This document shows, piece after piece, positions 47,112 to 58,856 of a stretch of DNA of 64,000 bases. Position 1 is the first letter of the stretch, and every line of letters starts with the position of its first letter. The DNA lies in contig NZ_CP107567.1 of NCBI RefSeq assembly GCF_025854275.1, positions 2,542,001 through 2,606,000 of the forward strand, read 5' to 3'. The notes beneath the pieces are model-generated. The model had not been told where the DNA came from and did no database searches. It saw nothing but the letters and a program-made list of their open reading frames with translations. A program made the position numbers and the translations under genes. Origin of the DNA: Streptomyces peucetius. Lineage in GTDB: Bacteria; Actinomycetota; Actinomycetes; Streptomycetales; Streptomycetaceae.

Positions 47112-48152
47112 CTACTCGTCGTCGTTCTGGCCTGTGGCGTCGCCGCCGTCGCCCGCGCCGGGATCAAGGCCGCCGTCCTGCGGCTGCCCGTCCTGCGCCT
47201 GGCCGTTGTCCTGCGCCTGACCGTCGCCCTCGGGCGGGGTCGCCCCCGGGGTGACCGTCACCGTGACCGTGGGCGTGGGCCGCGGTGCGGCCGGCTTCGG
47301 CGGGAGGACGGTGTCGCGCGGATCGGCACGCGGGGCCTGGACGACGACACCGACGATGTCGAGCTTGCTGAAGCCGACGTAAGGGCGCACGTAGACGTTA
47401 CGGGTGAGGTCACCACGGGCGGGGTCCACCCGGACGACCTCGCCGACCGGGACACCCGGCACGAACGGCTTGTTGCCCTGCGACCCGAAGGTGACGAGCC
47501 GGTCGCCGTTCTTGACCTTCGACTTGCCGTTGAGGAGCTGGACCAGCAGCGGCCGGTCGCCCTGGCCGGTCGCGAAGCCCAGTTCGTCGGTCTTCTCCAT
47601 GCGCGTGCCGACGGTGAAGTCCGGGTCGTTGGCGAGCAGCACGGTCGAGGTGTTCGGGCCGACAGTGGTCACCCGGCCGACGAGCCCGTCGTTGTTGATG
47701 ACGGTCATGTCCCGCTGGACGCCGTCGTCGGAACCGATGTCGATGGTCACCGTCCACGAGAAGCCCTGGGCGGCTCCTATGGCGATGACCTCCGCACCCT
47801 TGATGCCGTACTGCCCGGCGGCGGCCGTTCTGATCAGGCCGTCCAGCTGGCGCAGTCTGCTCTCCCTGCGCTCGTCGCTGCCGAGCCGCTGCTTCAGCTG
47901 CGCGTTCTCGAGCTCGAGCTGCTTGATGCGGTCGTGACGGTCACCGGAGCCCCGGACCGCCCCGATCGCGTTGCCGATCGGATCGACGGCCGCCGCGACA
48001 CCGTTCTCGACGGGGCCGAAGACCGACGCCGCGGCCTGTCGGGCACCGTCGACCGGTGACTCCTCACCGCCGCGGATGTCCACCGTGATCAAGGCGAACG
48101 CGATGGCGATCAACAGCACCAGGAGCAGCCGGCTCTCCTTTGTGTCCCTCAC
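47112..48152 (-). CDS. mreC: rod-shape-determining protein MreC
   Basis: A 346-aa bitopic protein. The N-terminal anchor is LLLVLLIAIAFALITVDIRG, followed by a coiled coil (HDRIKQLELENAQLKQRLGS) and the beta-barrel periplasmic-type domain (VIAIGAAQGFSWTVTIDIGS, GDRLVTFGSQGNKPFVPGVP). The C-terminal 80 residues are Pro/Asp/Gln/Gly-rich with TVTVTVTPGATPP. GTG 48150-48152 starts the family N-terminus; an open frame upstream to 48521 is not MreC. It recruits and organises the elongation PBPs. Confidence 0.94.
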   Translation of the reverse strand: MRDTKESRLLLVLLIAIAFALITVDIRGGEESPVDGARQAAASVFGPVENGVAAAVDPIGNAIGAVRGSGDRHDRIKQLELENAQLKQRLGSDERRESRLRQLDGLIRTAAAGQYGIKGAEVIAIGAAQGFSWTVTIDIGSDDGVQRDMTVINNDGLVGRVTTVGPNTSTVLLANDPDFTVGTRMEKTDELGFATGQGDRPLLVQLLNGKSKVKNGDRLVTFGSQGNKPFVPGVPVGEVVRVDPARGDLTRNVYVRPYVGFSKLDIVGVVVQAPRADPRDTVLPPKPAAPRPTPTVTVTVTPGATPPEGDGQAQDNGQAQDGQPQDGGLDPGAGDGGDATGQNDDE

Positions 48153-48301
48153 GTGCGGCGGCCGTGCCTTCCTCGTAGGAATGGTCGTGTCGTGTGGAGC
48201 AACGATCCTTCCGCCTCTAACGGGGCGGGGAGGACCCCATGTGGGGGCTGCCGACCCCCGTACGGCGCATGGTCCGACCGTCTGCCGACCGGTCCGGCCT
48301 G

Positions 48302-49333
48302 CTAACGACGCGGCTGGGCGTCCAGCACCTGCTGGAGCGCCTCGAATTCCTCGACGCACTTGCCGGATCCCAGCGCCACCGAGTCCAGCGGGTCCTCCGC
48401 GATGTGGATCGGCATGCCCGTCTCGCGGCGCAGCCGCTCGTCCAGGCCGCGCAGCAGCGCGCCGCCGCCGGTGAGGACGATGCCCCGGTCCATGACATCG
48501 CCGGACAGCTCGGGGGGGCACTTGTCGAGCGTGGTCTTCACGGCGTCGACGATCGCGTTCACCGGTTCCTCGATGGCCTTGCGGACCTCGGCGGCCGAGA
48601 TGACCACGGTCTTGGGCAGACCGGACACGAGGTCGCGGCCGCGGATCTCGGTGTGCTCCTCCTTGTCCATCTCGTACGCGGAGCCGATGGTGATCTTGAT
48701 GCTCTCGGCGGTCCGCTCACCGAGGAGGAGCGAGTACTCCTTCTTGATGTGCTGGATGATCGCGTTGTCCAGTTCGTCGCCGGCGACACGGATGGACTGT
48801 GCCGTGACGATTCCTCCGAGGGAGATCACGGCGACCTCGGTGGTGCCGCCGCCGATGTCGACGACCATGTTGCCGGTGGCCTCGTGGACGGGGAGTCCGG
48901 AGCCGATGGCGGCGGCCATGGGCTCTTCGATGATGTGCACCTGCCGCGCACCCGCCTGCGTCGACGCCTCGATGACGGCGCGGCGCTCGACCCCGGTGAT
49001 GCCGGAGGGCACGCAGACCACGACACGGGGCCGGGCGAGGTACCGGCGCTTGTGGATCTTCAGGATGAAGTAGCGGAGCATCCGCTCGGTGATCTCGAAG
49101 TCGGCGATCACGCCGTCCTTCAGCGGCCGGACGGCAACGATGTTGCCCGGAGTCCGGCCGATCATCTTCTTCGCCTCGGCGCCGACCGCGAGAATGCCGC
49201 CCGTGTTGGTGTTGATGGCGACGACGGACGGCTCGTTGAGAACGATCCCCCGGCCTCTGACGTACACCAGCGTGTTGGCGGTCCCGAGGTCGACAGCCAT
49301 GTCACGGCCGATGAACGACATGTTGTTCCCCAT
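48302..49333 (-). CDS. mreB: actin-like cytoskeletal protein MreB
   Basis: A 343-aa actin homologue: phosphate-1 motif [20 protein letters not shown], phosphate-2 [18 protein letters not shown] and adenosine motif [18 protein letters not shown]. In Streptomyces MreB acts mainly in sporulation septa and spore-wall thickening. The first ATG 49331-49333 ([12 protein letters not shown]) is taken; ATG 49319-49321 is an alternative. First gene of the mre operon, preceded by a 397-base gap. Confidence 0.97.
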   Translation of the reverse strand: MGNNMSFIGRDMAVDLGTANTLVYVRGRGIVLNEPSVVAINTNTGGILAVGAEAKKMIGRTPGNIVAVRPLKDGVIADFEITERMLRYFILKIHKRRYLARPRVVVCVPSGITGVERRAVIEASTQAGARQVHIIEEPMAAAIGSGLPVHEATGNMVVDIGGGTTEVAVISLGGIVTAQSIRVAGDELDNAIIQHIKKEYSLLLGERTAESIKITIGSAYEMDKEEHTEIRGRDLVSGLPKTVVISAAEVRKAIEEPVNAIVDAVKTTLDKCPPELSGDVMDRGIVLTGGGALLRGLDERLRRETGMPIHIAEDPLDSVALGSGKCVEEFEALQQVLDAQPRR

Positions 49334-49730
49334 GAGGATGCGTCTGGCCTTCCCAAATCGAGCGTTGATGGCTTTTCAGGATGGCGAGGTGGGTGCGTGT
49401 GGCGTGGAGGCTTACATCGTAGTGCCGCCTGCAGCGACACCGCGCGGTGGTCCACCTCTTGTTTATGGTGACGATGCGTTGAGGCGATGCGTTCCCGCAA
49501 TGCCCGTGCGTATGCCGAAGGGCGACCGAAATTCCATCGGTCGCCCCAGGGCAAGGCCCTGTACGGGCTATCTGTGAGGATCCGTCCGCCGGCGTAGTCT
49601 CCCCTGCCGCATGCCCGAGGGCTGCGGGGAGAGACACCGTGACCGGGAGCCGTCCGGACGAAGGCGGCGAAAGCCCGAGGCCGGAAAGGAACGCCCGGAA
49701 GGCCTTGGGGGCCGTATGACTGATGCCCAG
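49334..49730. other. mreB upstream / ndk downstream region
   Basis: 397 bases without a credible gene. It holds the mreB promoter (boxes not assignable by eye) and the ndk terminator at 49520-49546. Confidence 0.5.
49520..49546 (-). terminator. probable ndk terminator
   Basis: Perfect 10-bp stem GGGCGACCGA/TCGGTCGCCC with a 7-base AT-rich loop, about 185 bases past the ndk stop and about 190 before mreB. Confidence 0.6.
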
Positions 49731-50144
49731 TCAGGAAAGGCCGGGGAAGAAAATCTTCAGTTCCCGAATGGCGGACTCCTCGGAGTCCGAGGCGTGGATC
49801 AGATTCTCCCGGACGATTGTGCCGAAGTCGCCCCGAATGGACCCGGGGGCGGCCGCGATCGGGTCCGTCGGACCCGCCAGTTGGCGTACACCCTCGATGA
49901 CACGCTCACCGTCGACGACCATCACGACGACCGGACCGGACAGCATGAACTCCACCAGCGGCTCGTAGAACGGCCGGCCGACGTGCTCGGCGTAGTGCTG
50001 CTCCAGGGTGGCGCGGTCGAGCTGCCGCAGCTCCAGCGCGGCGATCTTCCAGTCGGCCTTGCGTTCGATGCGGCCGATGACCTCGCCCACGAGTCCGCGA
50101 CGGACAGTGTCCGGCTTGAGCAGGACGAGGGTGCGCTGAGTCAT
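49731..50144 (-). CDS. ndk: nucleoside diphosphate kinase
   Basis: A 137-aa enzyme balancing NTP pools by phosphate transfer through an active-site His, here in ENLIHASDS near residue 117. The N-terminus TQRTLVLLKPDTVRRGLVGE and GPVVVMVVDGERVIEGVRQL are family blocks. ATG 50142-50144 has AAGGAG upstream. Confidence 0.97.
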   Translation of the reverse strand: MTQRTLVLLKPDTVRRGLVGEVIGRIERKADWKIAALELRQLDRATLEQHYAEHVGRPFYEPLVEFMLSGPVVVMVVDGERVIEGVRQLAGPTDPIAAAPGSIRGDFGTIVRENLIHASDSEESAIRELKIFFPGLS

Positions 50145-50250
50145 GGTGTGCGGCTCCTTGCAGGCCAGGAAGTAAGCGGTTGGGGCGAGGTTACCGGGTG
50201 TGACGCCCGGGCGGTCACCCGCCCCGGGGCCCGGCGACCGCCCGCCCCGC

Positions 50251-50604
50251 CTATGGCGTCCCGGAGCCCGCCTCGGCCTGCGCCGCCCACTTCGCCTTCG
50301 CCTCGTCGACCTTGCGGCCGAAGTGGACCGACGCCCACCACAGACCGGCGAAGAGCACTCCCAGGAAGAACATCGCCGGCACCACGAAACCGCTGGCGAT
50401 CAGCGCGATCTGCAGCGCCCAGCCGAGCTGCACACCACCGGGCCGGGTGATCATGCCGCACAGCAGCAGCGACAGCAGCATCAGGACGCCGCAGACCGTC
50501 CAGACCGCCGCCATGGACACGTCGTCCGACTTCATCGCGACCAGACCGGCGAAGCCGATCACGAAGAACTCGCCGATCAGGGTCGATGCACAGAGCGTAC
50601 GCAC
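50251..50604 (-). CDS. DUF4233 membrane protein
   Basis: A 117-aa protein with four hydrophobic helices (GEFFVIGFAGLVAM, VWTVCGVLMLLSLLLCGMIT, GWALQIALIASGFVVPAMFF, GVLFAGLWWASVHFG) and a charged C-terminal tail. In actinobacteria this family sits directly after folC, as here. GTG 50602-50604 is seven bases after the folC stop, with AAGGG upstream, so translation is likely coupled. Function unknown. Confidence 0.85.
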   Translation of the reverse strand: MRTLCASTLIGEFFVIGFAGLVAMKSDDVSMAAVWTVCGVLMLLSLLLCGMITRPGGVQLGWALQIALIASGFVVPAMFFLGVLFAGLWWASVHFGRKVDEAKAKWAAQAEAGSGTP

Positions 50605-50611
50605 GTCGATG

Positions 50612-52147
50612 TCAGCCCTTCCCCAGCAGCAGCCGGGCCTCGCCGACCGTGATCACCGAACCGGTCACCAGCACACCCGCGCCGGCGAACTCGGACTCCT
50701 CCTCGGCGAGCGTGATCGCCGCCTCCAGCGCGTCGTCCAGCCTCGGCTCGACAACCACGCGCTCGTCGCCGAAGACCTCCACGGCGACGGCGGCGAGCTC
50801 GTCCGCGTCCATCGCGCGGTGGCTGGAGTTCTGCGTCACCACGATCTCCGCGAAGATCGGCTCGAACGCCTCGAGGAAGCCGCGGACGTCCTTGTCACCG
50901 CTGGCTCCCACCACGCCGATGAGGCGCGAGAAGCCGAACGACTCCGTGACGGCGGCCGCCGCCGCCCGCGCGCCGGCCGGATTGTGCGCGGCGTCCAGCA
51001 CGACGGTGGGACTGCGGCGCACGACCTCCAGACGGCCGGGCGAGGACACGGCGGCGAACGCCGTACGAATCGTGTCCACGTCCAGGGTGCGGGACTCCGC
51101 CGCGCCCACGCCGAAGAACGCCTCCACCGCGGCGAGCGCCACCGCGGCATTGTGCGCCTGGTGCGCGCCGTAGAGCGGGAGGAAGATCTGGTCGTACTCG
51201 CCGCCCAGGCCGCGCAGCGTCAGCAACTGCCCGCCGACCGCGACCTCGCGCGAGGCCACACCGAACTCCATGCCCTCGCGGGCGACGGTCGCGTCGAGCT
51301 CGACGGCCTTCTTCAGCATCACCTGCGCGGCGTCGACCGGCTGCTGCGCCAGCACGACCGTCGCGCCCTGCTTGATGATCCCGGCCTTCTCCACCGCGAT
51401 CTCGGCGGGTGTGGAGCCCAGCCGGTCGGTGTGGTCGAGGTCGATGGGGGTGACCACGGCGACCGAGCCGTCGATCACGTTCGTCGCGTCCCAGCTGCCG
51501 CCCATGCCGACCTCGACGACCGCCACGTCCACCGGCGCGTCGGCGAAGGCGGCGTACGCCATGCCGGTGAGCACCTCGAAGAAGGAGAGCCGGTAGTCCT
51601 GGCTCGCGTCGACCATCTCGACGTACGGCTTGATGTCGCGGTAGGTCTCGATGAACCGCTCCGCCCCGATGGGCGCGCCGTCCAGGCTGATCCGCTCGGT
51701 GACCGACTGCACGTGCGGCGAGGTGTACCGGCCGGTGCGCAGGTCGAACGCGGAGAGCAGGGCCTCGATCATCCGGGCCGTGGACGTCTTGCCGTTCGTC
51801 CCCGTGATGTGGATCGACGGGTACGCGCGCTGGGGCTCGCCCAGCACGTCCATCAGCGCCTCGATCCGGGCGACGGAGGGCTCCAGCTTCGTCTCGCCCC
51901 AGCGCGTCGCCAGATCGGCCTCGACCTCGCGCAGCGCCTTGTCCACCTCCGGGTCCGCGGGCCGGGCCGGCACATGATCGGCCTGCGGCGTCCCGGCCTG
52001 CGTACGCAGCGTGCGGCTGCCGGCCTCGATCACCGCCAGGTCGGGATCGCGGTCGGTCTCCGCGTCGACGATCTTGTCGAAGGTGTCGGACTCGTCGGAC
52101 GCGTCGTAGGGGTCGGACTCGTCGAAGGGATCGGGGTGCTCGCTCAC
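50612..52147 (-). CDS. folC: folylpolyglutamate synthase / dihydrofolate synthase FolC
   Basis: A 511-aa Mur-ligase-type enzyme adding glutamate to folates. The P-loop ITGTNGKTSTARM is near residue 115, SPHVQSVTERISLDG and VAVVEVGMGGSWDATNV follow, with VVLDAAHNPAGARAAAAAV in the C-terminal domain. The first 80 residues are an Asp/Glu/Ser-rich actinobacterial extension (DPFDESDPYDASDESD). GTG 52145-52147. It lies between valS and the DUF4233 gene on the same strand. Confidence 0.95.
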   Translation of the reverse strand: MSEHPDPFDESDPYDASDESDTFDKIVDAETDRDPDLAVIEAGSRTLRTQAGTPQADHVPARPADPEVDKALREVEADLATRWGETKLEPSVARIEALMDVLGEPQRAYPSIHITGTNGKTSTARMIEALLSAFDLRTGRYTSPHVQSVTERISLDGAPIGAERFIETYRDIKPYVEMVDASQDYRLSFFEVLTGMAYAAFADAPVDVAVVEVGMGGSWDATNVIDGSVAVVTPIDLDHTDRLGSTPAEIAVEKAGIIKQGATVVLAQQPVDAAQVMLKKAVELDATVAREGMEFGVASREVAVGGQLLTLRGLGGEYDQIFLPLYGAHQAHNAAVALAAVEAFFGVGAAESRTLDVDTIRTAFAAVSSPGRLEVVRRSPTVVLDAAHNPAGARAAAAAVTESFGFSRLIGVVGASGDKDVRGFLEAFEPIFAEIVVTQNSSHRAMDADELAAVAVEVFGDERVVVEPRLDDALEAAITLAEEESEFAGAGVLVTGSVITVGEARLLLGKG

Positions 52148-52184
52148 GGGTCCAGTCTACGGACGGCCACCGACGGAGACGGCC

Positions 52185-52212
52185 GAGGCCCCGGGGGCTC
52201 CCCCGGGGCCTC
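52185..52212 (-). terminator. terminator after valS
   Basis: 12-bp stem GAGGCCCCGGGG/CCCCGGGGCCTC with a 4-base loop in the 128-base gap between valS and folC. Confidence 0.7.
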
Positions 52213-52275
52213 GTCCGCTGCTGCTCGTCGGCTCCCGGTCCGATCGGCTCCCGAACGGACCGGCTCGCGGGCGGA

Positions 52276-54897
52276 TCAGCTCGCGGGCAGATTGCCGAGC
52301 TGGCTGTTGATCCGCGCGATGTCCTCCTCGGCCTTGGCGAGCCGGGTCCGGATCTTGTCGACCACCTGGTCCGGTGCCTTGGCGAGGAACGCCTCGTTGC
52401 CGAGCTTGGCGGTCGCCTGCGCGACCTCCTTCTGCGCCGCGCCCAGGTCCTTCGTCAGACGCTTGCGCTCCGCCTCGACGTCGATCGTGCCGGACAGGTC
52501 GAGCGCGACGGTCGCGCCGGCGACCGGCAGGGAGGCGGTGGCGTGGAAGCCCTCGCCCTCCGGCTGGAGGCGCAGCAGCTGACGGATCGCGGGCTCGTGC
52601 GGGGCGAGCGCCGTGCCGTCCAGGGTGAGCCGGGCCGGGACCTTCTGGCCGGGCTGGAGCCCCTGGTCGCTGCGGAAGCGGCGGACCTCGGTGACGACCC
52701 GCTGGACCAGCTCGATCTCGCGCTCCGCGGCCTCGTCGCGGAACCCGCTGTCGGTCGGCCAGTCGGCGATGACCAGCGACTCCCCGCCGGTCAGCGTCGT
52801 CCACAGCGTGTCGGTGACGAACGGGACGACCGGGTGCAGCAGTCGCAGCATCACGTCCAGGACCTCGCCGAGGACCCGGCCGGACACCTTCGCCTGCTCG
52901 CCGCCCGCGAAGAACGTCGTCTTGGACAGCTCGACGTACCAGTCGAAGACCTCGTCCCAGGCGAAGTGGAACAGCGCCTCGGACAGCTTGGCGAACTGGA
53001 AGTCCTCGTAGTTCGCGTCCACCTCCGCGACCGTCTTGTTCAGCCGCGACAGGATCCAGCGGTCGGTGGAGGACATCTCCTCGGGCGAGGGCAGCGGGCC
53101 CTCGACGGTGGCGCCGTTCATCAGCGCGAAGCGGGTGGCGTTCCAGATCTTGTTCGCGAAGTTCCGCGAGCCCTGGACCCAGTCCTCGCCGATCGGGACG
53201 TCGACACCCGGGTTGGCGCCGCGCGCCAGGGTGAAGCGCAGGGCGTCTGAGCCGTACTTGTCCATCCAGTCCAGCGGGTTGACCGCGTTGCCGAAGGACT
53301 TGGACATCTTCTTGCCGAACTGGTCGCGGACCATGCCGTGCAGGGCGATGGTGTGGAACGGCGGCGTGCCGTCCATCGCGTACAGCCCGAACATCATCAT
53401 CCGGGCGACCCAGAAGAAGAGGATGTCGTAGCCGGTGACCAGGACGGAGTTCGGATAGAACTTCGCGAGGCTCTCGGTCTGCTCGGGCCAGCCGAGCGTG
53501 GAGAACGGCCACAGGCCGGAGGAGAACCAGGTGTCGAGGACATCGGTCTCCTGGTGCCAGCCCTCGCCCGTGGGCGGCTGCTCGTCGGGGCCGACGCAGA
53601 CGATCTCGCCGTTCGGTCCGTACCAGACCGGGATGCGGTGACCCCACCACAGCTGCCGCGAGATGCACCAGTCGTGGAGGTTGTCGACCCAGTCGAAGTA
53701 CCGCTTCTCCATCTCCTGCGGGTGGATCTTGACCCGGCCGTCGCGGACGGCGTCCCCCGCTGCCTTCGCCAGCGGGCCGACCTTGACCCACCACTGCAGG
53801 GACAGACGCGGCTCGATGGTGGTCTTGCAGCGCGAGCAGTGGCCGACGGAGTGGACGTACGGGCGCTTCTCGGCGACGATCCGGCCCTCGGCGCGCAGGG
53901 CGCCGACGATGGCGCTGCGCGCCTCCAGCCGGTCCAGGCCCTCGAACGGGCCGTGAGCCGTGATGACGGCCCGCTCGTCCATGACGGCGATCGACGGCAG
54001 GTCGTGCCGCTGCCCGATCTCGAAGTCGTTCGGGTCGTGGGCGGGCGTCACCTTGACGGCTCCGGTGCCGAACTCCGGGTCGACATGCGTGTCCGCGACG
54101 ACGGGGATCGTACGGTCGGTCAGCGGCAGCTTGATCCGCTTGCCGACCAGGTGCCGGTAGCGCTCGTCGTCGGGGTGGACGGCGACGGCGGTGTCACCGA
54201 GCATCGTCTCGGCACGGGTCGTGGCGACGACGATGGTCTCGTCGCCCTCGCCGTACCGCATGGAGACGAGCTCACCGTCGTCGTCCTGGTACTCCACCTC
54301 GATGTCCGAGATGGCGGTCAGACAGCGGGGGCACCAGTTGATGATGCGCTCGGCGCGGTAGATCAGCTCGTCGTCGTAGAGCTTCTTGAAGATGGTCTGG
54401 ACGGCCTGCGACAGACCCTCGTCCATGGTGAAGCGCTCACGCGACCAGGCGACGCCGTCGCCGAGGCGGCGCATCTGGCCGGAGATCTGTCCGCCCGACT
54501 CGCCCTTCCACCGCCAGACCCGCTCGATGAACGCCTCACGGCCCAGATCGTGGCGGGACTTGCCCTCCTTGCCGAGCTCGCGCTCGACGACGTTCTGGGT
54601 GGCGATACCGGCGTGGTCCATGCCCGGCTGCCACAGCGTCTCGTGACCCTGCATCCGCTTGCGGCGGGTGAGGGCGTCGATCAGCGTGTGCTCGAAGGCG
54701 TGGCCCAGGTGGAGGCTGCCCGTGACGTTCGGCGGCGGAATGACGACCGTGAACGGAGGCTTGTCGCTCTTCGCGTCCGCCTCGAAGTAACCCCGTTCTA
54801 CCCAGCGCTCGTACAGCGGCCCCTCTACCTCGGCCGGCGCGTACTGGGTCGGCAGTTCGGAAGGGGGCGCTGTCTGCTGCTGAGTGTTCTCGGTCAC
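52276..54897 (-). CDS. valS: valyl-tRNA synthetase
   Basis: An 873-aa class I synthetase. HIGH-type motif [15 protein letters not shown] is near residues 51-65, editing-domain blocks [14 protein letters not shown] and [13 protein letters not shown] follow, KMSKS ([14 protein letters not shown]) is near 529, and the C-terminus ends in the coiled-coil tRNA-binding arm ([20 protein letters not shown]). GTG 54895-54897. No T-box leader was seen in the 137-base divergent gap upstream. Confidence 0.97.
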   Translation of the reverse strand: MTENTQQQTAPPSELPTQYAPAEVEGPLYERWVERGYFEADAKSDKPPFTVVIPPPNVTGSLHLGHAFEHTLIDALTRRKRMQGHETLWQPGMDHAGIATQNVVERELGKEGKSRHDLGREAFIERVWRWKGESGGQISGQMRRLGDGVAWSRERFTMDEGLSQAVQTIFKKLYDDELIYRAERIINWCPRCLTAISDIEVEYQDDDGELVSMRYGEGDETIVVATTRAETMLGDTAVAVHPDDERYRHLVGKRIKLPLTDRTIPVVADTHVDPEFGTGAVKVTPAHDPNDFEIGQRHDLPSIAVMDERAVITAHGPFEGLDRLEARSAIVGALRAEGRIVAEKRPYVHSVGHCSRCKTTIEPRLSLQWWVKVGPLAKAAGDAVRDGRVKIHPQEMEKRYFDWVDNLHDWCISRQLWWGHRIPVWYGPNGEIVCVGPDEQPPTGEGWHQETDVLDTWFSSGLWPFSTLGWPEQTESLAKFYPNSVLVTGYDILFFWVARMMMFGLYAMDGTPPFHTIALHGMVRDQFGKKMSKSFGNAVNPLDWMDKYGSDALRFTLARGANPGVDVPIGEDWVQGSRNFANKIWNATRFALMNGATVEGPLPSPEEMSSTDRWILSRLNKTVAEVDANYEDFQFAKLSEALFHFAWDEVFDWYVELSKTTFFAGGEQAKVSGRVLGEVLDVMLRLLHPVVPFVTDTLWTTLTGGESLVIADWPTDSGFRDEAAEREIELVQRVVTEVRRFRSDQGLQPGQKVPARLTLDGTALAPHEPAIRQLLRLQPEGEGFHATASLPVAGATVALDLSGTIDVEAERKRLTKDLGAAQKEVAQATAKLGNEAFLAKAPDQVVDKIRTRLAKAEEDIARINSQLGNLPAS

Positions 54898-55034
54898 CGG
54901 GCCAGTTTAGAGGTGTCACAGCGCCGTACTGAAACCCGATTCTTCGGTAACGGTGTGGCCCCCGCCGCCCCCGGGGACGCGGGCTTGGGCCAGGATGTCC
55001 GCAACACATAAACATCACGAGGGGAACACCCGTA

Positions 55035-56009
55035 ATGAGCTACAACCAGCCGGGCCCGTACGGCGGGCAGCAGCCGCAGCAGCCCGGACCGTACGGCCAG
55101 CCGGGGCCCTACGGCCAGCAGCCGCAGGGCCAGCCGGGCCCTTACGGCCAGCAGCCGCAGGCCCCGCAGCCCGGTTACGGGTACCCGCAGCAGGCGCCGC
55201 AGGGCGTCCCGCAGCAGCAGCCGTACGGCTACCCCCAGCAGCCCGGCCAGCCCGGCCCCTACGGTCAGCAGCCGCAGTACGGCGCGCAGCAGCCGGGCGG
55301 CTACCCGCCCCCGCCGCCGGCCCAGGGTGGCGGCGGCAAGAAGACCGGCCTCATCATCGGCGCCGCGGTCGTGGCGGTCGCCGTGCTCGCCGGCGGCGGT
55401 TACTTCCTCCTGGGCGGCGGTGGCGGCCTGGAGGACGACGGCCCGCACAAGCTGACGACGCCAGCGACGGTCCTCAAGGACTACAACCGCATGGGTGAGG
55501 ATCAGAAGCCCGCGAAGGCGGACGACGACCTGGCCAAGCAGCTCGCGGTCGCGGGGGTGACCGACGCGATGTCGGTCGGCACCGGCTACGCGGTCCTCGA
55601 CCCCGGCAAGCTGGATTCGAGCGATCCGGACTCCTTCGCCAAGATGCAGCAGGCGAAGGCACTTTCCTACAACGGCCTCTACGGCAAGATCTCCGACCCG
55701 GAGAGGGCCCTGGACACGTTCTTCGCGGCGTTGAAGGCCGAGGCCGACAAGGACGGTTCCCCGTCCGCCTTCGTCGGTTCCCCCGAATCCGTCGAGCCCG
55801 ACGGCCTCGACGGGGCGCTGATGAAGTGCCAGATGGTCGAAGGCACCAACGCCGAAACGAAGGAGAAGGTCTCTCAGGCGATGTGCGTCTGGGCGGACTA
55901 CAGCACCATCGCGGTGGTCCTGGCCAAGGACAAGGGCGTCGGCAAGGGGATCGACGAGACGGCGTCGATCGCGGCGAAAGTCCGCAACGAGGTCCGCGTC
56001 AAGGCCTGA
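55035..56009 (+). CDS. Pro/Gln/Tyr-rich membrane-anchored protein of unknown function
   Basis: A 324-aa protein. The first 105 residues are repeats of GPYGQQPQ and GYPQQP type, followed by one membrane span (TGLIIGAAVVAVAVLAGGGY, about 108-128) and a 200-residue extracytoplasmic domain with two Cys residues (MKCQMVEG, QAMCVWADYS) that could pair. This layout is common among Streptomyces surface proteins of unknown function. ATG 55035 has GAGGGG upstream. It is divergent from valS and convergent with clpX. Confidence 0.8.
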   Translation: MSYNQPGPYGGQQPQQPGPYGQPGPYGQQPQGQPGPYGQQPQAPQPGYGYPQQAPQGVPQQQPYGYPQQPGQPGPYGQQPQYGAQQPGGYPPPPPAQGGGGKKTGLIIGAAVVAVAVLAGGGYFLLGGGGGLEDDGPHKLTTPATVLKDYNRMGEDQKPAKADDDLAKQLAVAGVTDAMSVGTGYAVLDPGKLDSSDPDSFAKMQQAKALSYNGLYGKISDPERALDTFFAALKAEADKDGSPSAFVGSPESVEPDGLDGALMKCQMVEGTNAETKEKVSQAMCVWADYSTIAVVLAKDKGVGKGIDETASIAAKVRNEVRVKA

Positions 56010-56023
56010 CGGCCGACCACAGC

Positions 56024-56058
56024 GAAGGGGTGCCCGGTCAGTGACCGGGCACCCCTTC
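56024..56058. terminator. bidirectional terminator between the 55035-56009 gene and clpX
   Basis: A near-continuous palindrome: GAAGGGGTGCCCGGTCA pairs with TGACCGGGCACCCCTTC, a stem of up to 17 bp, in the gap between convergent genes. Confidence 0.85.
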
Positions 56059-56077
56059 CGCGTTCACGCGGCGAGCG

Positions 56078-57367
<1,290 letters not shown>

Positions 57368-57462
57368 GAGGTGCTTCCCCAATCGCCTGGGAGCGGCTTG
57401 GTTCAGCCGGCTCCTGGTGCCTCATATTCGACGGTACCTTGCCGAGCCCTCCGTTCGGGCCC

Positions 57463-57504
57463 CCCTTGGCGCGGTTCACACATTGTCGTGTACCGCGCCA
57501 AGGG
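57463..57504 (-). terminator. hairpin between clpP2 and clpX
   Basis: 13-bp perfect stem CCCTTGGCGCGGT/ACCGCGCCAAGGG with a 16-base loop, 12 bases past the clpP2 stop. It suggests that clpX has its own promoter in the remaining 95 bases. Confidence 0.75.
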
Positions 57505-57516
57505 CCGTCGTACCGG

Positions 57517-58176
57517 TCAGGCGGCCGCTCCGGCCGTGCTCTTACGGGTGGAGACGATCTGGTCCACCAGGCCGTACTCGAGCGCGCCGTCGGCGGTGAG
57601 GATCTTGTCCCGCTCGATGTCGTCCCGGATCTTCTCCAGCGGCGTGGTGGAGTGCTTGGCCAGCATCTCCTCCAGTTGCTCACGCATGCGCAGGATCTCG
57701 TTGGCCGCGATCTCCAGGTCGGAGAGCTGCTCGCGGCCGGTCTGCGACGACGGCTGGTGGATCAGGACGCGCGCGTGCGGCAGGGCCATCCGCTTGCCGG
57801 GGGTGCCGGCGGCGAGCAGCACGGCCGCGGCGGAGGCCGCCTGCCCCATGCAGACCGTCTGGATGTCCGGCTTCACGAACTGCATGGTGTCGTAGATCGC
57901 GGTCAGCGCGGTGAAGGAGCCACCGGGGCTGTTGATGTAGATCGAGATGTCACGGTCCGGGTCCATCGACTCCAGGCACAGCAGCTGCGCCATCACGTCG
58001 TTGGCGGAGGCGTCGTCGATCTGCACGCCGAGGAAGATCACGCGCTCCTCGAAGAGCTTCGCGTACGGGTCGTACTCACGCACGCCCTGGGAGGTGCGCT
58101 CGACGAAACGCGGGACGACGTAGCGGCTGTCCGGCTGGGGGCCGGTGTAGAGACCGCTCGCGGAGAAGTTGCTCAT
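57517..58176 (-). CDS. clpP2: ClpP2 protease subunit
   Basis: A 219-aa serine peptidase subunit with triad Ser115 ([11 protein letters not shown]), His140 (VLIHQPSS) and probably Asp190 (IERDK). The N-terminal [20 protein letters not shown] is typical of the second subunit in actinobacterial clpP1P2 pairs. ATG 58174-58176 (MSNFSAS) was chosen because GGTGA is seven bases upstream; in-frame ATG 58191 and GTG 58188 are alternatives. It lies 62 bases downstream of clpP1 in one operon. Confidence 0.95.
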   Translation of the reverse strand: MSNFSASGLYTGPQPDSRYVVPRFVERTSQGVREYDPYAKLFEERVIFLGVQIDDASANDVMAQLLCLESMDPDRDISIYINSPGGSFTALTAIYDTMQFVKPDIQTVCMGQAASAAAVLLAAGTPGKRMALPHARVLIHQPSSQTGREQLSDLEIAANEILRMREQLEEMLAKHSTTPLEKIRDDIERDKILTADGALEYGLVDQIVSTRKSTAGAAA

Positions 58177-58238
58177 GTGGGTGTTCACCATCCTGGTGGC
58201 GTTCTGCGGGCTCGGGCGGGGGCTCGGTGCGGTGCGGC

Positions 58239-58856
58239 TCAGGCGCCGGTGCCGCCACCGCCCGGGACGCCCGAGGCGGCGGAGATGATCTCGTCGATGA
58301 GGCCGTATTCCTTGGCCTCGTCGGCGGTGAACCAGCGGTCGCGGTCGCCGTCGCGGATGATCGTCTCGACGGTCTGGCCGGAGTGCTGGGCGGTGATCTC
58401 CGCCATGCGCTTCTTCGTACGGAGCAGGTACTCGGCCTGGATCTTGATGTCCGAGGCGGTGCCGCCGAGGCCGGCCGAACCCTGGTGCATGAGGATGTCG
58501 GTGTTCGGCAGCGCGAACCGCTTGCCGGGGGCACCGCCGGTCAGCAGGAACTGGCCCATGGAGGCGGCCATGCCCATGCCGATCGTCACCACGTCGTTCG
58601 GGATGTACTGCATGGTGTCGTAGACCGCCATGCCGGCCGTCACCGAACCACCGGGGCTGTTGATGTAGAGGTAGATGTCCTTGTCCGGGTCCGCGGCAAG
58701 GAGCAGCATCTGCGCGGTGATCTTGTTGGCGATGTCGTCGTCGACCTGCTGGCCCAGGAAGATGATGCGTTCGCCGAGCAGCCGGCTGTAGACCTGGTCG
58801 CCGAGGCCACCACCGATGGAGGGCTCGCCGGCGGCTGTAGGCATCAGATTCGTCAC
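58239..58856 (-). CDS. clpP1: ClpP1 protease subunit
   Basis: A 205-aa serine peptidase subunit. Triad Ser99 ([10 protein letters not shown]), His124 ([10 protein letters not shown]) and probably Asp173 (GDRDRW). [20 protein letters not shown] is the family block. GTG 58854-58856 with AGGTGG close upstream; ATG 58844 (MPTAAG) is an alternative. Together with ClpP2 it forms the major house-keeping Clp peptidase, which acts in Streptomyces differentiation. A ClgR-type box lies about 130 bases upstream. Confidence 0.96.
   Translation of the reverse strand: MTNLMPTAAGEPSIGGGLGDQVYSRLLGERIIFLGQQVDDDIANKITAQMLLLAADPDKDIYLYINSPGGSVTAGMAVYDTMQYIPNDVVTIGMGMAASMGQFLLTGGAPGKRFALPNTDILMHQGSAGLGGTASDIKIQAEYLLRTKKRMAEITAQHSGQTVETIIRDGDRDRWFTADEAKEYGLIDEIISAASGVPGGGGTGA

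Noticed and set aside
54898-55034. A T-box or other riboswitch before valS
   Set aside because: The divergent gap is only 137 bases and shows none of the conserved T-box elements.
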